DNA of 64,000 nucleotides from contig JAESII010000004.1 of the NCBI GenBank assembly GCA_016756725.1, positions 434,001-498,000 on the forward strand, in the 5' to 3' direction. Source of the DNA: Synergistaceae bacterium (GTDB taxonomy: Bacteria; Synergistota; Synergistia; Synergistales; Aminithiophilaceae). Under the pieces are notes generated by a model. That model was not told the DNA's origin. It ran no database searches and saw only the letters and a program-made list of their open reading frames with translations. This document shows, piece after piece, positions 45,219 to 54,616 of the stretch. The position numbers and the translations under genes are program-made. Each line of letters opens with the position of its first letter. Position 1 is the stretch's first letter.

Positions 45219-46071
45219 AGAAGAGCTTTTCCAGCGCCTGTCCCGTTTCGTCGAGGCTGTCCGAGGCCCTGCAGAGCCGTCCCAGAAGATCTTGAAGCCG
45301 ATCGGTGTGATGGCGGCGTTCCTCGCCCATGCGGGTGATCCGCTGAAGCGGCTCCGTCAGGGCCGGCAGGGTCTGTCCGAAAGAGGAGAGCACGTCGCCG
45401 ATGGTCCGTGCCGACTGGTCCGTGTCCTCGGCGAGCTCCTTCACCTCGCCGGCGACGACGGCGAACCCCCGACCCGCCTCACCGGCCCGGGCGGCTTCGA
45501 TGGCGGCGTTGAGGCCGAGCATCTTCGTCTGCCTGGCGATGGCCTGGATGGCCCGGACGATCTCGTCCATCTTGGCGGCCTTCTCCGTCAGGGCCGTCAT
45601 CTGCTCCACCAGGGGCAGGAAGGTCTCCTGAACGTCGCGGTTGCCCGTGACGAGAGAGGCCGAGAGCGATTCAAGGGGTTCGACGAGAGCGTCGATCTCC
45701 CGTCTCAGGTCGCCCAGTTTCCGGACCTGCGTCTCGACCACCTCGCGCCGTTTCTGCTCCCGGGCGATGATCTCGTAGATGAAGCGGCAGTCCGAGGCCG
45801 AAAGGAGTCCCACCGAGTCGGGCTTCCACTGTCGCAGCCTGTCGATGACTTCGGGCACGCCCGTCACCTCGAGCAGAAGATCCATGGGGCGCTCGAGGAG
45901 GCGATCCATGTCGCCCGTCGTGAAAATGCGGTGTTTCCGAGCCACTTCGAGGGCCGGTGCCGTCGCGTTGCGGTCCATGACGCCCGTGATCTCCAGTCCC
46001 AGGTCGATGAAGTGGCTGAGCAAGGTCGCGGCGCCTTTGCCTCCGCCGATGAAGGCGACTCTGAAGGCCAT
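45217..46071 (-). CDS. soluble chemoreceptor-like protein with N-terminal Rossmann domain
   Basis: The 284-residue cytoplasmic protein has no membrane helix. Residues 1-105 resemble a dinucleotide-binding Rossmann domain: strand [19 protein letters not shown] with the glycine-rich turn, Asp in [13 protein letters not shown], then [11 protein letters not shown] and [15 protein letters not shown]. Residues about 110-284 are a methyl-accepting signalling coiled coil with the invariant tip [25 protein letters not shown]. It could report a bound nucleotide or metabolite to CheA (inference). AAGGAGG precedes ATG 46071. Confidence 0.75.
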   Translation of the reverse strand: MAFRVAFIGGGKGAATLLSHFIDLGLEITGVMDRNATAPALEVARKHRIFTTGDMDRLLERPMDLLLEVTGVPEVIDRLRQWKPDSVGLLSASDCRFIYEIIAREQKRREVVETQVRKLGDLRREIDALVEPLESLSASLVTGNRDVQETFLPLVEQMTALTEKAAKMDEIVRAIQAIARQTKMLGLNAAIEAARAGEAGRGFAVVAGEVKELAEDTDQSARTIGDVLSSFGQTLPALTEPLQRITRMGEERRHHTDRLQDLLGRLCRASDSLDETGQALEKLF

Positions 46072-46188
46072 TGAGGTACCTCCTTAAGGATGATGGACGA
46101 CGGTTCCTGTCCTCTCGTTCCGAAGCCAAGTTTAAAGAAAAAGATCCTTCCGGCCAAGGCGGCACCAGACCTTTTTGGTGGACGGCGC

Positions 46189-46216
46189 TTGACAAAAAAG
46201 TAACTAAATGTATTAT
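46189..46216 (+). promoter_or_regulatory. promoter of hydE
   Basis: Consensus TTGACA (46189-46194), 16-bp spacer, TATTAT (46211-46216). A second possible -10, TTATAG, lies two bases on with 18-bp spacing. The gene starts 40 bp downstream. Confidence 0.8.
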
Positions 46217-46257
46217 AGCAGAACTCGCGGAAAAGGATTAAACATATCGCCGGGGAG

Positions 46258-47292
46258 GTGGTCAGTCTGGCCGACAGACAAGGCATCGCATCTTTGCTTC
46301 GCCGTTCCACCGATGAACTCGTTGCCGAGGCCGACGGGATCAGGCGACGACTTCACGGAGAGGGCGTCTGGATCCGCGGGCTCCTGGAGTTCACCAACCG
46401 CTGCTCCTGCAACTGCCTCTACTGCGGCCTGAGGCGGGACAACGGCAAGGTCGTCCGCTACAGCCTGGACGAGGAGGAGATCCTCCGCTCCGTCGAGGCC
46501 GCCTTCGCCCGGGGCCTGAGGACCTTCGTCCTCCAGGGCGGCGAGGATGCCGACTGGTCGACGGACCGTCTCTGCCGCCTCGTCGAGGCCGTGAATGTCC
46601 GGACTTCGGGCGAAGCGGCCCTGACGTTGAGCTGCGGCATCCGCAGCCGCGACGACTACCGTCGCCTTGCCGACTCTGGTGCGGACCGCTACCTGCTCCG
46701 TTTCGAGACGGCTCATGGAGCCCGTCACGCCCGCCTTCGGGACGGCGTCAGCCTCAAGCGTCGTCTCCAGGCCCTCGACGATCTTCGGGAGACCGGTTTC
46801 GAGGTCGGATCGGGCTTCATGGTCGGCCTCCCCCAAGAGACCGACGAAGACAGGCTGGACAATCTCTGCCTCTCCGTCGACCTCGAGCTGGACATGGTCG
46901 GCATCGGTCCTTTTATCGCCAATCCCGACACGCCTCTGGCTCAGGAGCCTTCCGGATCGATGGAGGAGACGGTCCGCATGACGGCGGCCCTGAGGATTCT
47001 GCTTCCCCGGGCCAACATCCCCGCGACGACGGCGGCCGGATCCCTCGCCGAGGGAGGACGGGAGGCCATGCTCAATGCGGGGGCCAATGTCCTCATGCCC
47101 AACATCACTCCCCTGGCTTATCGGGAGCAGTACCTCCTCTATCCGGGCAAGGACACGATCAGCCAGGACGGCATTCGGGACCTGGACGAGATCGAGGCCC
47201 GCCTCCTCCGGTTGGGGCGGAGAGCCGACCTGGGGCGGGGAGACTCCCTCGCCTACCGGAGGCGTCGCGACGGGAATGAGAGCGCCCTGTAA
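46258..47292 (+). CDS. hydE: [FeFe] hydrogenase H-cluster maturase HydE
   Basis: The 344-residue radical SAM enzyme takes part in making the diiron subcluster of [FeFe] hydrogenase. The C-x3-C-x2-C cluster motif is CSCNCLYC near residue 49, followed by GLRRDNGKVVRYSLDEEEIL, the HydE form. VLQGGEDADW and YLLRFETAH are family segments. The start is uncertain: GTG 46258 overlaps the GGGGAGG ribosome site, while CTG 46267 has better spacing. It precedes the hydrogenase genes it serves. Confidence 0.92.
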   Translation: MVSLADRQGIASLLRRSTDELVAEADGIRRRLHGEGVWIRGLLEFTNRCSCNCLYCGLRRDNGKVVRYSLDEEEILRSVEAAFARGLRTFVLQGGEDADWSTDRLCRLVEAVNVRTSGEAALTLSCGIRSRDDYRRLADSGADRYLLRFETAHGARHARLRDGVSLKRRLQALDDLRETGFEVGSGFMVGLPQETDEDRLDNLCLSVDLELDMVGIGPFIANPDTPLAQEPSGSMEETVRMTAALRILLPRANIPATTAAGSLAEGGREAMLNAGANVLMPNITPLAYREQYLLYPGKDTISQDGIRDLDEIEARLLRLGRRADLGRGDSLAYRRRRDGNESAL

Positions 47293-47453
47293 AATTAATG
47301 ACAATGAAATAAATGAATGAGCAAAAGAGATGTTTAAGGCGAATCCGGTGACAGGAGCCCCCCCTTCTGATAGAAGAGACGGGGCGTCGCGGAAGGCACG
47401 GGCCGATGGCTTCTGCCTGGCCTTCAGCCAAATAGATTCTCGTGTATCTCTTA

Positions 47454-47482
47454 TTGTGAAAGTGAAAACAGATAGATATTTG
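47454..47482 (+). promoter_or_regulatory. possible promoter of hndABCD
   Basis: TTGTGA (47454-47459), 17-bp spacer, TATTTG (47477-47482), 25 bp before the hndA start. TTGTGAA is also half of the Rex (NADH sensor) operator consensus, but no second half is visible. Confidence 0.35.
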
Positions 47483-47507
47483 CCCAAAGGCCAAAGGAGG
47501 CAACGGA

Positions 47508-47990
47508 ATGACCACCTGCTGCAAGACGGACAGTCGCTACGAGGAACTGGCGGCCTTCATCGAAGGTCTGCCCGACAGGAGAGGGGAACTCATCACTGTT
47601 CTTCACAAGGCTCAGGGCCTCTTCGGCTACCTGCCCCGGGAGATCCAGGAGTTTGTCGCCGAGAAGATGGACCTCCCCCTGGCCAAGGTCTACGGCGTCG
47701 TCAAGTTCTACTCCTTCTTCCACATGACGCCCAAGGGGCGCTTCCCCATCTCGGTCTGCATGGGGACGGCCTGTTACGTCCGCGGTGCTGAGGATGTCGT
47801 CGACGAGCTGGCCAAGCAGCTCAAGATCAAGGTGGGCGGCGTTACGGAAGACGGGAAGTTCTCCCTCGACACGCTCCGCTGCGTCGGTGCCTGCGGACTG
47901 GCCCCCGTCGTCATCGTCGGCGAGAAGGTCTACGGACGGGTCACCCCTGCCGAGGTCGCGGCCATCCTGGCCGAGTACGCCGAGGCCTAG
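47508..47990 (+). CDS. hndA: NAD-reducing hydrogenase subunit, NuoE/HndA type
   Basis: The 160-residue [2Fe-2S] thioredoxin-like subunit matches NuoE: KAQGLFGYLPREIQEFVA, then VYGVVKFYSFFHMTPKGR. Cluster Cys are CMGTAC and CVGAC. With hndB and hndC it passes electrons between NAD(P) and the hydrogenase. ATG 47508 follows AAAGGAGG. First gene of a four-gene operon with gaps of 19-34 bp. Confidence 0.92.
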   Translation: MTTCCKTDSRYEELAAFIEGLPDRRGELITVLHKAQGLFGYLPREIQEFVAEKMDLPLAKVYGVVKFYSFFHMTPKGRFPISVCMGTACYVRGAEDVVDELAKQLKIKVGGVTEDGKFSLDTLRCVGACGLAPVVIVGEKVYGRVTPAEVAAILAEYAEA

Positions 47991-48011
47991 GTTTTTTAAG
48001 GAGGAAAGGTC

Positions 48012-48407
48012 ATGGCTAAAATCAGTTCTCTTGAAGAGCTCCGCAAGCTGAAGGAGCAGGTCAAGAACGCAACGGAACTTCGCGAGAAGGGCCACAACAT
48101 CGACAGGCTCATCCAGGTCAAGGTCAGCATGGCCACCTGCGGCATCGCCTCGGGGGCCCGGGAGACGCTGGCCGATTTCATGAAAGAGGTCAAGGCCCGG
48201 GGCCTGGACGATGTCGTCTTCACCCAGACGGGCTGCATGGGCTACTGCCACAGCGAGCCCACCGTGGAAGTGACCAAGCCCGGCGAGGAACCCGTCGTCT
48301 TCGGGAACGTCAAGGGCGGAAGGGTCCGCGAGATCGTCGAGAAGTACATCGTCAACGGCGAGCTCGTCGAAGACATCATTCCCACCGCCTACAAGACCAT
48401 CGACTAA
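48012..48407 (+). CDS. hndB: HndB-type thioredoxin-like ferredoxin subunit
   Basis: The 131-residue subunit has the small HndB layout: a Lys-rich N-terminal helix (SLEELRKLKEQV), ATCGIASGA, then TGCMGYCHSEPTVEV. Only three of the usual four cluster Cys are visible (one in TCG, two in GCMGYC), which is common for HndB-like proteins and leaves cluster binding uncertain. A second copy is at 58032-58403. Confidence 0.8.
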   Translation: MAKISSLEELRKLKEQVKNATELREKGHNIDRLIQVKVSMATCGIASGARETLADFMKEVKARGLDDVVFTQTGCMGYCHSEPTVEVTKPGEEPVVFGNVKGGRVREIVEKYIVNGELVEDIIPTAYKTID

Positions 48408-48441
48408 GCGGCCGCTGCCGATAACAAAGGAGAGTGCCTCA

Positions 48442-50235
48442 ATGGCTGACGTCAAGATGCATATCCTCGTCTGCGGCGGAACGGGATGTATTTCCGCCCA
48501 GAGCGACAAGATCGCCGAGAACCTCCGCCGCTGCCTGAAGGATCAGGGCCTGGAGGAAGAGGTGAAGGTCCTCCTCTCGGGCTGCTTCGGCTTCTGCGAG
48601 CAGGGCCCCATCGTCAAGATCGCCCCCGACAACACCTTCTACGTTAAAGTCACTCCCGAAGATGCCGAAGAGATCGTCGCCGAGCACATCGTCAAGGGCC
48701 GCAAGGTGGACCGGCTTCTTTTCGTCGATCCCGAGACGGCCGAGCACGTGGCCGACTCGAAGCACATGGAGTTCTACAAGAAGCAGATGCGCATCGCCCT
48801 GCGCAACTGCGGCTTCATCGACCCCGAAAATCTGGCCGAATACGTCGCCCGCGACGGCTACATGGCTCTGGGCCAGATCCTGGAAACCCTGTCGCCCCAG
48901 GACGTCATCGACGTCATGAAGGCCTCGGGCCTCCGCGGCCGGGGAGGCGGCGGCTTCCCGACGGGACTCAAGTGGGAGTTCGCCTCCAAGTATCAGGACG
49001 ACCAGAAGTACGTCATCTGCAACGCCGACGAGGGCGACCCCGGGGCCTTCATGGACCGGTCCATCCTCGAGGGCGACCCCCATTCCGTCGTCGAGGCCAT
49101 GGCCATCTGCGGCTATGCCATCGGCGCCGACAAGGGCATGGTCTACATCCGCGCCGAGTATCCCCTGGCCGTCAAGCGCCTGCGCAAGGCCATCGAAGAC
49201 GCCCGCGAGGCCGGCCTTCTCGGAAGGAATGTCCTCGGCAGCGATTTCTCCTTCGACATCGAGATCCGCTACGGCGCCGGCGCCTTCGTCTGCGGCGAGG
49301 AGACGGGCCTGATCCGTTCCATGGAGGGGGAGCGGGGCGAGCCCACGAGCAAGCCTCCCTTCCCGGCCGAGAAGGGCTTCTGGGGCAAGCCATCGAACGT
49401 GAACAACGTCGAGACCCTCGCCAACGTGCCCGTCATCTTCCTCAAAGGCGCCGACTGGTTCGCCTCCATCGGCACCGAGAAGAGCAAGGGCACCAAGGTC
49501 TTCGCCCTGGCCGGCAAGGTAAACAACGTCGGTCTCGTCGAGGTCCCCATGGGTACGACCCTGCGGGAGGTCATCTTCGACATCGGCGGCGGCATCCGGG
49601 GCGGCAAGAAGTTCAAGGCCGTCCAGACCGGCGGCCCCTCCGGCGGCTGTCTCACCGAGAAGCACCTCGACACGCCCATCGACTTCGACAACCTCGTCGC
49701 CGCCGGTTCCATGATGGGCTCGGGCGGGATGATCGTCATGGACGAGGACAACTGCATGGTCTCTGTGGCCAAGTTCTACCTTGACTTCACCGTCGAGGAG
49801 TCCTGTGGCAAGTGCACGCCCTGCCGGGTGGGCAACAAGCGCATGTACGAGCTTCTCGAGAAGATCACCGACGGCCGGGGCACCGAGGCCGACCTGAAGC
49901 TTCTCAAGGACCTGGCTCTCGTCATCAAGGACACCTCCCTCTGTGGCCTGGGCCAGACGGCTCCCAACCCCGTCCTGTCGACGCTGGACAACTTCTGGGA
50001 CGAGTACGAGGCCCACGTGAAGGAGAAACGCTGCCCTTCCGGCGCCTGCAAGAGCCTCGTCTCCTACTACGTCGTCGCCGATCAGTGCAAGGGCTGCACC
50101 CTCTGCGCCAGAGCCTGCCCCGCCGAGGCCATCAGCGGCAAGGTGAAGGAGCCCCACGTCATCGATCAGGAGAAGTGCGTCAAGTGCGGCGCCTGCATGA
50201 CGGCCTGCAAGTTCGGCGCCATTATCAAGAAGTGA
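48442..50235 (+). CDS. hndC: NuoF-type diaphorase subunit HndC
   Basis: The 597-residue flavoprotein carries, in order: an N-terminal thioredoxin-like ferredoxin domain (CGGTGC and GCFGFC, residues about 10-60); the FMN/NADH domain with GLRGRGGGGFPTGLKW near residue 163 and the CNADEGDPGAFMDR loop; SLBB; a [4Fe-4S] site ESCGKCTPCR near residue 453; and a C-terminal two-cluster ferredoxin domain (CKGCTLCARACP, CVKCGACMTACK). This is the NAD(P)H-oxidising and probable bifurcating flavin subunit. Paralogue at 58418-60211. Confidence 0.95.
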   Translation: MADVKMHILVCGGTGCISAQSDKIAENLRRCLKDQGLEEEVKVLLSGCFGFCEQGPIVKIAPDNTFYVKVTPEDAEEIVAEHIVKGRKVDRLLFVDPETAEHVADSKHMEFYKKQMRIALRNCGFIDPENLAEYVARDGYMALGQILETLSPQDVIDVMKASGLRGRGGGGFPTGLKWEFASKYQDDQKYVICNADEGDPGAFMDRSILEGDPHSVVEAMAICGYAIGADKGMVYIRAEYPLAVKRLRKAIEDAREAGLLGRNVLGSDFSFDIEIRYGAGAFVCGEETGLIRSMEGERGEPTSKPPFPAEKGFWGKPSNVNNVETLANVPVIFLKGADWFASIGTEKSKGTKVFALAGKVNNVGLVEVPMGTTLREVIFDIGGGIRGGKKFKAVQTGGPSGGCLTEKHLDTPIDFDNLVAAGSMMGSGGMIVMDEDNCMVSVAKFYLDFTVEESCGKCTPCRVGNKRMYELLEKITDGRGTEADLKLLKDLALVIKDTSLCGLGQTAPNPVLSTLDNFWDEYEAHVKEKRCPSGACKSLVSYYVVADQCKGCTLCARACPAEAISGKVKEPHVIDQEKCVKCGACMTACKFGAIIKK

Positions 50236-50254
50236 CCAGAGGAGGGCAGGCGAA

Positions 50255-52021
50255 ATGCAGCCGATGATCAATCTCAACATTGACGGAAAATACGTGAAGG
50301 TGCCCAAGGGCAGCACGATCCTCGACGCGGCCCGGAAGCTGGGCATCGACATCCCCACCCTTTGCCACCTCAACCTGGAAGGGACGCCCATGGTCAATCA
50401 GGCCGCCTCGTGCCGCATCTGCGTCGTCGAGGTCAAGGGACGCCGCAACCTGGCCCCGGCCTGCGCCACGCCGGCCATCGAGGGGATGGAGGTCCGGACC
50501 AACACGATCCGCGTCCTTCACGCCCGGAAGATGGTCCTGGAGCTTCTCCTGTCGGACCATCCCAAGGACTGCCTCTCCTGCGCCAAGGCCGGCAACTGTG
50601 AGCTCCAGGAGCTGGCCGAGCGTTTCTGCTTCCGCGAGAACCGCTTCGACGACTTCAGCCAGAGCCACTACGCCAAGGACGTCTCTCCCGCCCTGATCCG
50701 GGACATGGACAAATGCGTCATGTGCCGCCGCTGCGAGACAATGTGCAACGACGTCCAGACCGTCGGAGCCCTTTCGGGCGTCAACCGCGGCTTCAACGCC
50801 GTCGTCGCCCCCGCCTTCGAGATGCCCCTTGAGGAGTCGGTCTGCACCTTCTGCGGCCAGTGCAGCGCCGTCTGTCCCACGGGTGCCCTCGTCGAGCGCG
50901 ACTATTCCTGGGATGTCATCGAGGCCCTGGCCGATCCCGACAAGATCGTCGTCGTCCAGACCGCTCCGGCCGTCCGCGCCGCCCTGGGCGAGGAGTTCGG
51001 CTACGAGCCGGGCACCCTCGTGACGGGCAAGATGGCCGCCGCCCTCCGCAACCTCGGCTTCGACTACGTCTTCGACACGGACTTCGCCGCCGACCTGACC
51101 ATCATGGAAGAGGCCAGCGAGTTCCTCGACCGGCTCACGCGCCATCTCGAAGGCGACACGTCGGTGCGGCTGCCCATCCTCACCTCCTGCTGCCCCGCCT
51201 GGGTCAAGTTCTTCGAGCATCAGTACCCCGATCTCCTCGACGTGCCCTCGACGGCCAAGTCGCCGCAGCAGATGTTCGGCGCCATCGCCAAGAGCTTCTT
51301 CGCCGAGCAGCTTGACGTCCCCCGGGAGAAGCTCGTCGTCGTCTCCGTCATGCCCTGCCTGGCCAAGAAATATGAGGCCGGCCGGGAGGAGTTCTCCGTC
51401 AACGGCAACCGCGACGTGGACATCTCCATCACCACCCGCGAGCTGGCTCACCTGATCAAGCGGGCCAACATCGACTTCACCAACCTGGCCGACGAGAATT
51501 TTGACCGCCCCCTGGGCGAGTCGACGGGAGCCGCCGTCATCTTCGGCACCACCGGAGGCGTCATCGAGGCCGCCGTGCGGACCGCCGCCGAGTGGGCCAC
51601 GGGCAAGGAGCTCGAATCCGTCGATTTCAGCGCCCTCCGCGGCCTCGAGGGCTGCCGTGAGGCCAAGGTGCCCGTGGGCGATCTGGTCCTTCACATCGGC
51701 ATCGCCCACGGCCTGGGCAATGCCCGCAGGCTCCTCGACTCGGTCCGCAAGGGCGAAGTCGAGCCCTTCCACGCCATTGAGATCATGGCCTGCCCCGGCG
51801 GCTGCGTCGGCGGCGGCGGCCAGCCCTACCACCACGGCCGGATGGAGATCGTCAAGAAGCGCGCCGAAGCCCTCTACCGTGAGGACGCCGGCAAGCCGAT
51901 CCGCAAGTCCCATGAGAACCCCTACATCAAAAAACTCTACGAGGAGTACCTCGGCAAGCCTCTCGGAGAGAAATCACACCATCTGCTTCACACCCACTAT
52001 TTCGAGCGCAGCAAGATCTGA
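50255..52021 (+). CDS. hndD: [FeFe] hydrogenase catalytic subunit HndD
   Basis: The 588-residue subunit reversibly reduces protons. N-terminal [2Fe-2S] domain (CRICVVEV), a His/Cys cluster region CLSCAKAGNC, two [4Fe-4S] clusters (CVMCRRCETMC, CTFCGQCSAVCP), then the H-cluster domain with all three signatures: TSCCPAW near residue 310, MPCLAKKYE near 365 and MACPGGCVGGGGQP near 510. A C-terminal small-subunit domain is fused (KKLYEEYLGKP, HYFERS). It belongs to the M3-type, NuoG-like hydrogenases of bifurcating complexes. Confidence 0.97.
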   Translation: MQPMINLNIDGKYVKVPKGSTILDAARKLGIDIPTLCHLNLEGTPMVNQAASCRICVVEVKGRRNLAPACATPAIEGMEVRTNTIRVLHARKMVLELLLSDHPKDCLSCAKAGNCELQELAERFCFRENRFDDFSQSHYAKDVSPALIRDMDKCVMCRRCETMCNDVQTVGALSGVNRGFNAVVAPAFEMPLEESVCTFCGQCSAVCPTGALVERDYSWDVIEALADPDKIVVVQTAPAVRAALGEEFGYEPGTLVTGKMAAALRNLGFDYVFDTDFAADLTIMEEASEFLDRLTRHLEGDTSVRLPILTSCCPAWVKFFEHQYPDLLDVPSTAKSPQQMFGAIAKSFFAEQLDVPREKLVVVSVMPCLAKKYEAGREEFSVNGNRDVDISITTRELAHLIKRANIDFTNLADENFDRPLGESTGAAVIFGTTGGVIEAAVRTAAEWATGKELESVDFSALRGLEGCREAKVPVGDLVLHIGIAHGLGNARRLLDSVRKGEVEPFHAIEIMACPGGCVGGGGQPYHHGRMEIVKKRAEALYREDAGKPIRKSHENPYIKKLYEEYLGKPLGEKSHHLLHTHYFERSKI

Positions 52022-52044
52022 TCCGACCGGGGTCGACTTCGCCC

Positions 52045-52076
52045 GAGTCCGGCCTCCCGCGAGGGGGGCCGGACTC
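52045..52076 (+). terminator. stem-loop between hndD and hydG
   Basis: GAGTCCGGCC pairs with GGCCGGACTC, with further C/G pairs inside. T-poor, so readthrough into hydG is likely. Confidence 0.5.
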
Positions 52077-52111
52077 TTAGGGACAAGAGGATGAAGAAAT
52101 GAGGTAAGGTC

Positions 52112-53605
52112 ATGACGGTCACGACCGATATTCCGAGCTGGATTGCCAACCGCATCAAGCGGGACGAGATCACGCGCTACATGGACGGTGACCGCTGCTT
52201 TATCGACGACGGCGCCATTGAGGGGGCTCTGGAGAGGGGCAAGAACCCCGATTCCGGGCGGGTTCGGGAGATCCTGGCCAAGTCTCTGGCCATCGAGACT
52301 CTGACCCTTGAGGAGGCAGCCTGTCTTCTCCACGTCGAAGATCCTGACCTGTGGGAAGAGGTGAAGGCCGCCGCCGGCGAGGTCAAGCGTCGTGTCTATG
52401 ACAACCGCATCGTCACCTTCGCCCCTCTCTATATGGCCAACCTCTGCGTCAACGGCTGCGTCTACTGCGGCTTCCGTGCCGAAAACAGCGCCGAGAGGCG
52501 GCGCGTCCTCACCATGGAGGAGATCAGGGAGGAGACGCGCGTCCTGGCCGGCACGGTGGGGCACAAGCGCCTCATCGTCGTCTACGGCGAACATCCGGCC
52601 AGCGACTACGACTACATCGCCGACTCGATCCGGGCCATCTACGACGTGACGGTGCCGACGAAGAAGGGTTACGGCGCCATCCGCCGTGTCAACGTCAACG
52701 CCGCCCCCATGGAGATCGCCCACCTCAAGGTGCTTCGCGACGTGGGCATCGGCACCTTCCAGGTCTTTCAGGAGACCTACCATCGACGGACCTATGAGCG
52801 TCTCCACCCGGCGGGGACGATCAAGGGTGACTACCTCTGGCGCCTCTATTCCATGCACCGTGCCCTCGAGGCGGGCGTGGACGACGTGGGTATCGGCGCC
52901 CTCTTCGGCCTCCACGACTGGCGCTACGAGGTCCTGGGGCTCCTCCGGCACGCCTGGGAGCTGGAGGAGAAGTTCGGTATCGGCCCCCATACCGTCTCCT
53001 TCCCCCGCATTGAACCGGCAACGAACACGCCCTACGCCGACAGTCCCGATGCCGTCGTCGACGACGACGCCTTCGCCCGTCTCGTCACGGTCCTGCGCCT
53101 GGCCATTCCCTACACGGGGATGATCCTCACGGCCCGCGAGAGGGGCGACCTGCGCCACAAGATCCTCCCTCTGGGCTGCACTCAGGTCGATGCCTCCTCC
53201 CGCATCGGCATCGGCGCCTACTCCGACGTCGAGGAAGACCAGAAGGGGGAGCGACAACAGTTCATCCTGGGCGATATGCGGAGTCTCGACGAAGTGGTCC
53301 GCCAGCTGGCCCAGGACGGCTACATCACCTCCTTCTGCACCGCCGGCTACCGCTGCGGCCGGACGGGCCGGAAGATCATGGATCTCCTTCGCAGCGGCCG
53401 CGAGGGCCATTTCTGCAAACTTAACGCCGTCCTCACCTTCCGGGAGTGGCTCGACGACTTCGCCAGCGAAGAGACGCGCGTCGCCGGCGAGAAGGTCCTG
53501 GCCAGGGAGCTCGCCGAAATCGCCCATCGTTTCCCCGACATGTATCCCCGTCTTCGTTCCTCCTACGAAGAGGTGAGCCAAGGTGCCCGCGACGTCTATT
53601 TCTAG
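52112..53605 (+). CDS. hydG: [FeFe] hydrogenase H-cluster maturase HydG
   Basis: The 497-residue radical SAM enzyme splits tyrosine to supply CO and CN for the H-cluster. The N-terminal cluster motif CVNGCVYC is at about residues 112-119. The C-terminal second-cluster motif is present: CTAGYRCGRTGR and, about 20 residues on, FCK (C-x2...C spacing of HydG). GAYSDVEE, VYCGF and PRIEPA segments agree with HydG rather than ThiH. It lies directly downstream of the hydrogenase genes; hydF was not found here. Confidence 0.95.
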   Translation: MTVTTDIPSWIANRIKRDEITRYMDGDRCFIDDGAIEGALERGKNPDSGRVREILAKSLAIETLTLEEAACLLHVEDPDLWEEVKAAAGEVKRRVYDNRIVTFAPLYMANLCVNGCVYCGFRAENSAERRRVLTMEEIREETRVLAGTVGHKRLIVVYGEHPASDYDYIADSIRAIYDVTVPTKKGYGAIRRVNVNAAPMEIAHLKVLRDVGIGTFQVFQETYHRRTYERLHPAGTIKGDYLWRLYSMHRALEAGVDDVGIGALFGLHDWRYEVLGLLRHAWELEEKFGIGPHTVSFPRIEPATNTPYADSPDAVVDDDAFARLVTVLRLAIPYTGMILTARERGDLRHKILPLGCTQVDASSRIGIGAYSDVEEDQKGERQQFILGDMRSLDEVVRQLAQDGYITSFCTAGYRCGRTGRKIMDLLRSGREGHFCKLNAVLTFREWLDDFASEETRVAGEKVLARELAEIAHRFPDMYPRLRSSYEEVSQGARDVYF

Positions 53606-53725
53606 AAGAGATTCTTTCCGCGAACGGTCTCGACGACAGGCCTCCTCTTCCCCAAGGGGGACTGTTCGTCGGACATTTTTGTAACGTTTACGCGTGACAG
53701 CATTCACAAAAGGAGCTAGACTTGT

Positions 53726-54616
53726 ATGAGTCCTCAAACAAAGAGGTCGTCTCGGGAAGCGAAAGGAGCAGGAGCCGTGGCGGGAATGGAAAAAAGTCAG
53801 GACTGGATCAAGGGCGCGGCAGACGACGGCGGTCTCCTTCCCTGCCCTTCCCTGGGCTTTGCCTGGGGCCTTCTCTTTCCTCTGGTGGCCCTCTTCCTCT
53901 GGTGGGGCGGCAGCGCCTTGGGGCTGTGGAGCCCCTTTCTCCTCCCCTCGCCCGCTGCCGTGGGCCGTGCAGCCTGGCGTCTGTCCGCGAGCGGAGAGCT
54001 CTTCCGCCACGTCGGCGCCAGCGCCCTGCGCATCGCCTGGGGATTTTCCCTCTCCTGCCTGACGGCCTTTCCCCTGGGCGTTCTGCTCGGACTCCGTCCC
54101 GGCCTGGGGCGCCTCTTTCATCCCACTCTGGAGTTTCTCCGTCACGTTCCGCCTCTGGCCCTGCTGCCCATGCTGATCCTCTGGTTCGGCATCGGCGAGG
54201 CGTCGAAGACGGCCGTCATCGTCCTGGCCACCTTCTTTCCCGTCTTCCTCAACACCCTCGACGGCGTCAGCCGCTGCGACAGAAAGCTGATCGAGGTCGG
54301 CCGCAGCCTGGGGCTTTCCGAGGGGGAGCGTTTCCGGCGCATCCTCTTCCCCGCCTCTCTCCCGTCGGTCCTGACCGGCCTCCGCCTCGGTCTGGGCTAC
54401 AGCTGGCGGGCCCTGATCGGGGCCGAGCTGATCGCCGCCTCATCGGGGCTGGGCTATCTCATCCACGACGCCCAGGCCCTCTCCCGTTCCGAGGTGATCG
54501 TCGTCGCCATTCTGGCCATGGGGTTGCTGGGCGCCCTGACGGACGAGCTCTTTTTCCGCCTCGCCCGGCGCCTTGCCCCCTGGAAGGAGCTCCACGGCCT
54601 TGGCCGAGGGAATTAG
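53726..54616 (+). CDS. ABC transporter permease, SsuC/nitrate-taurine type
   Basis: The 296-residue permease has a basic N-terminus and six hydrophobic helices. The EAA loop is EVGRSLGLSEGERFRRILFPASLPSVLTGLRLGLGYSW, the standard form in SsuC/TauC/ThiX-like importers. Start ATG 53726, ten bases after AAGGAG. The next gene overlaps by 17 bp. Substrate could be an alkanesulfonate, nitrate or a thiamin-precursor-like compound; the sequence does not decide. Confidence 0.88.
   Translation: MSPQTKRSSREAKGAGAVAGMEKSQDWIKGAADDGGLLPCPSLGFAWGLLFPLVALFLWWGGSALGLWSPFLLPSPAAVGRAAWRLSASGELFRHVGASALRIAWGFSLSCLTAFPLGVLLGLRPGLGRLFHPTLEFLRHVPPLALLPMLILWFGIGEASKTAVIVLATFFPVFLNTLDGVSRCDRKLIEVGRSLGLSEGERFRRILFPASLPSVLTGLRLGLGYSWRALIGAELIAASSGLGYLIHDAQALSRSEVIVVAILAMGLLGALTDELFFRLARRLAPWKELHGLGRGN

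Noticed and set aside
47454..47470. Rex (NADH sensor) operator upstream of hndABCD
   Set aside because: Only one TTGTGAA half-site is present; the matching TTCACAA is absent.
48439..54145. Long antisense open frames over the hydrogenase and ABC genes
   Set aside because: Same GC-bias artefact; Val/Asp/Leu-rich sequences with no domain match, opposite clear metabolic genes.
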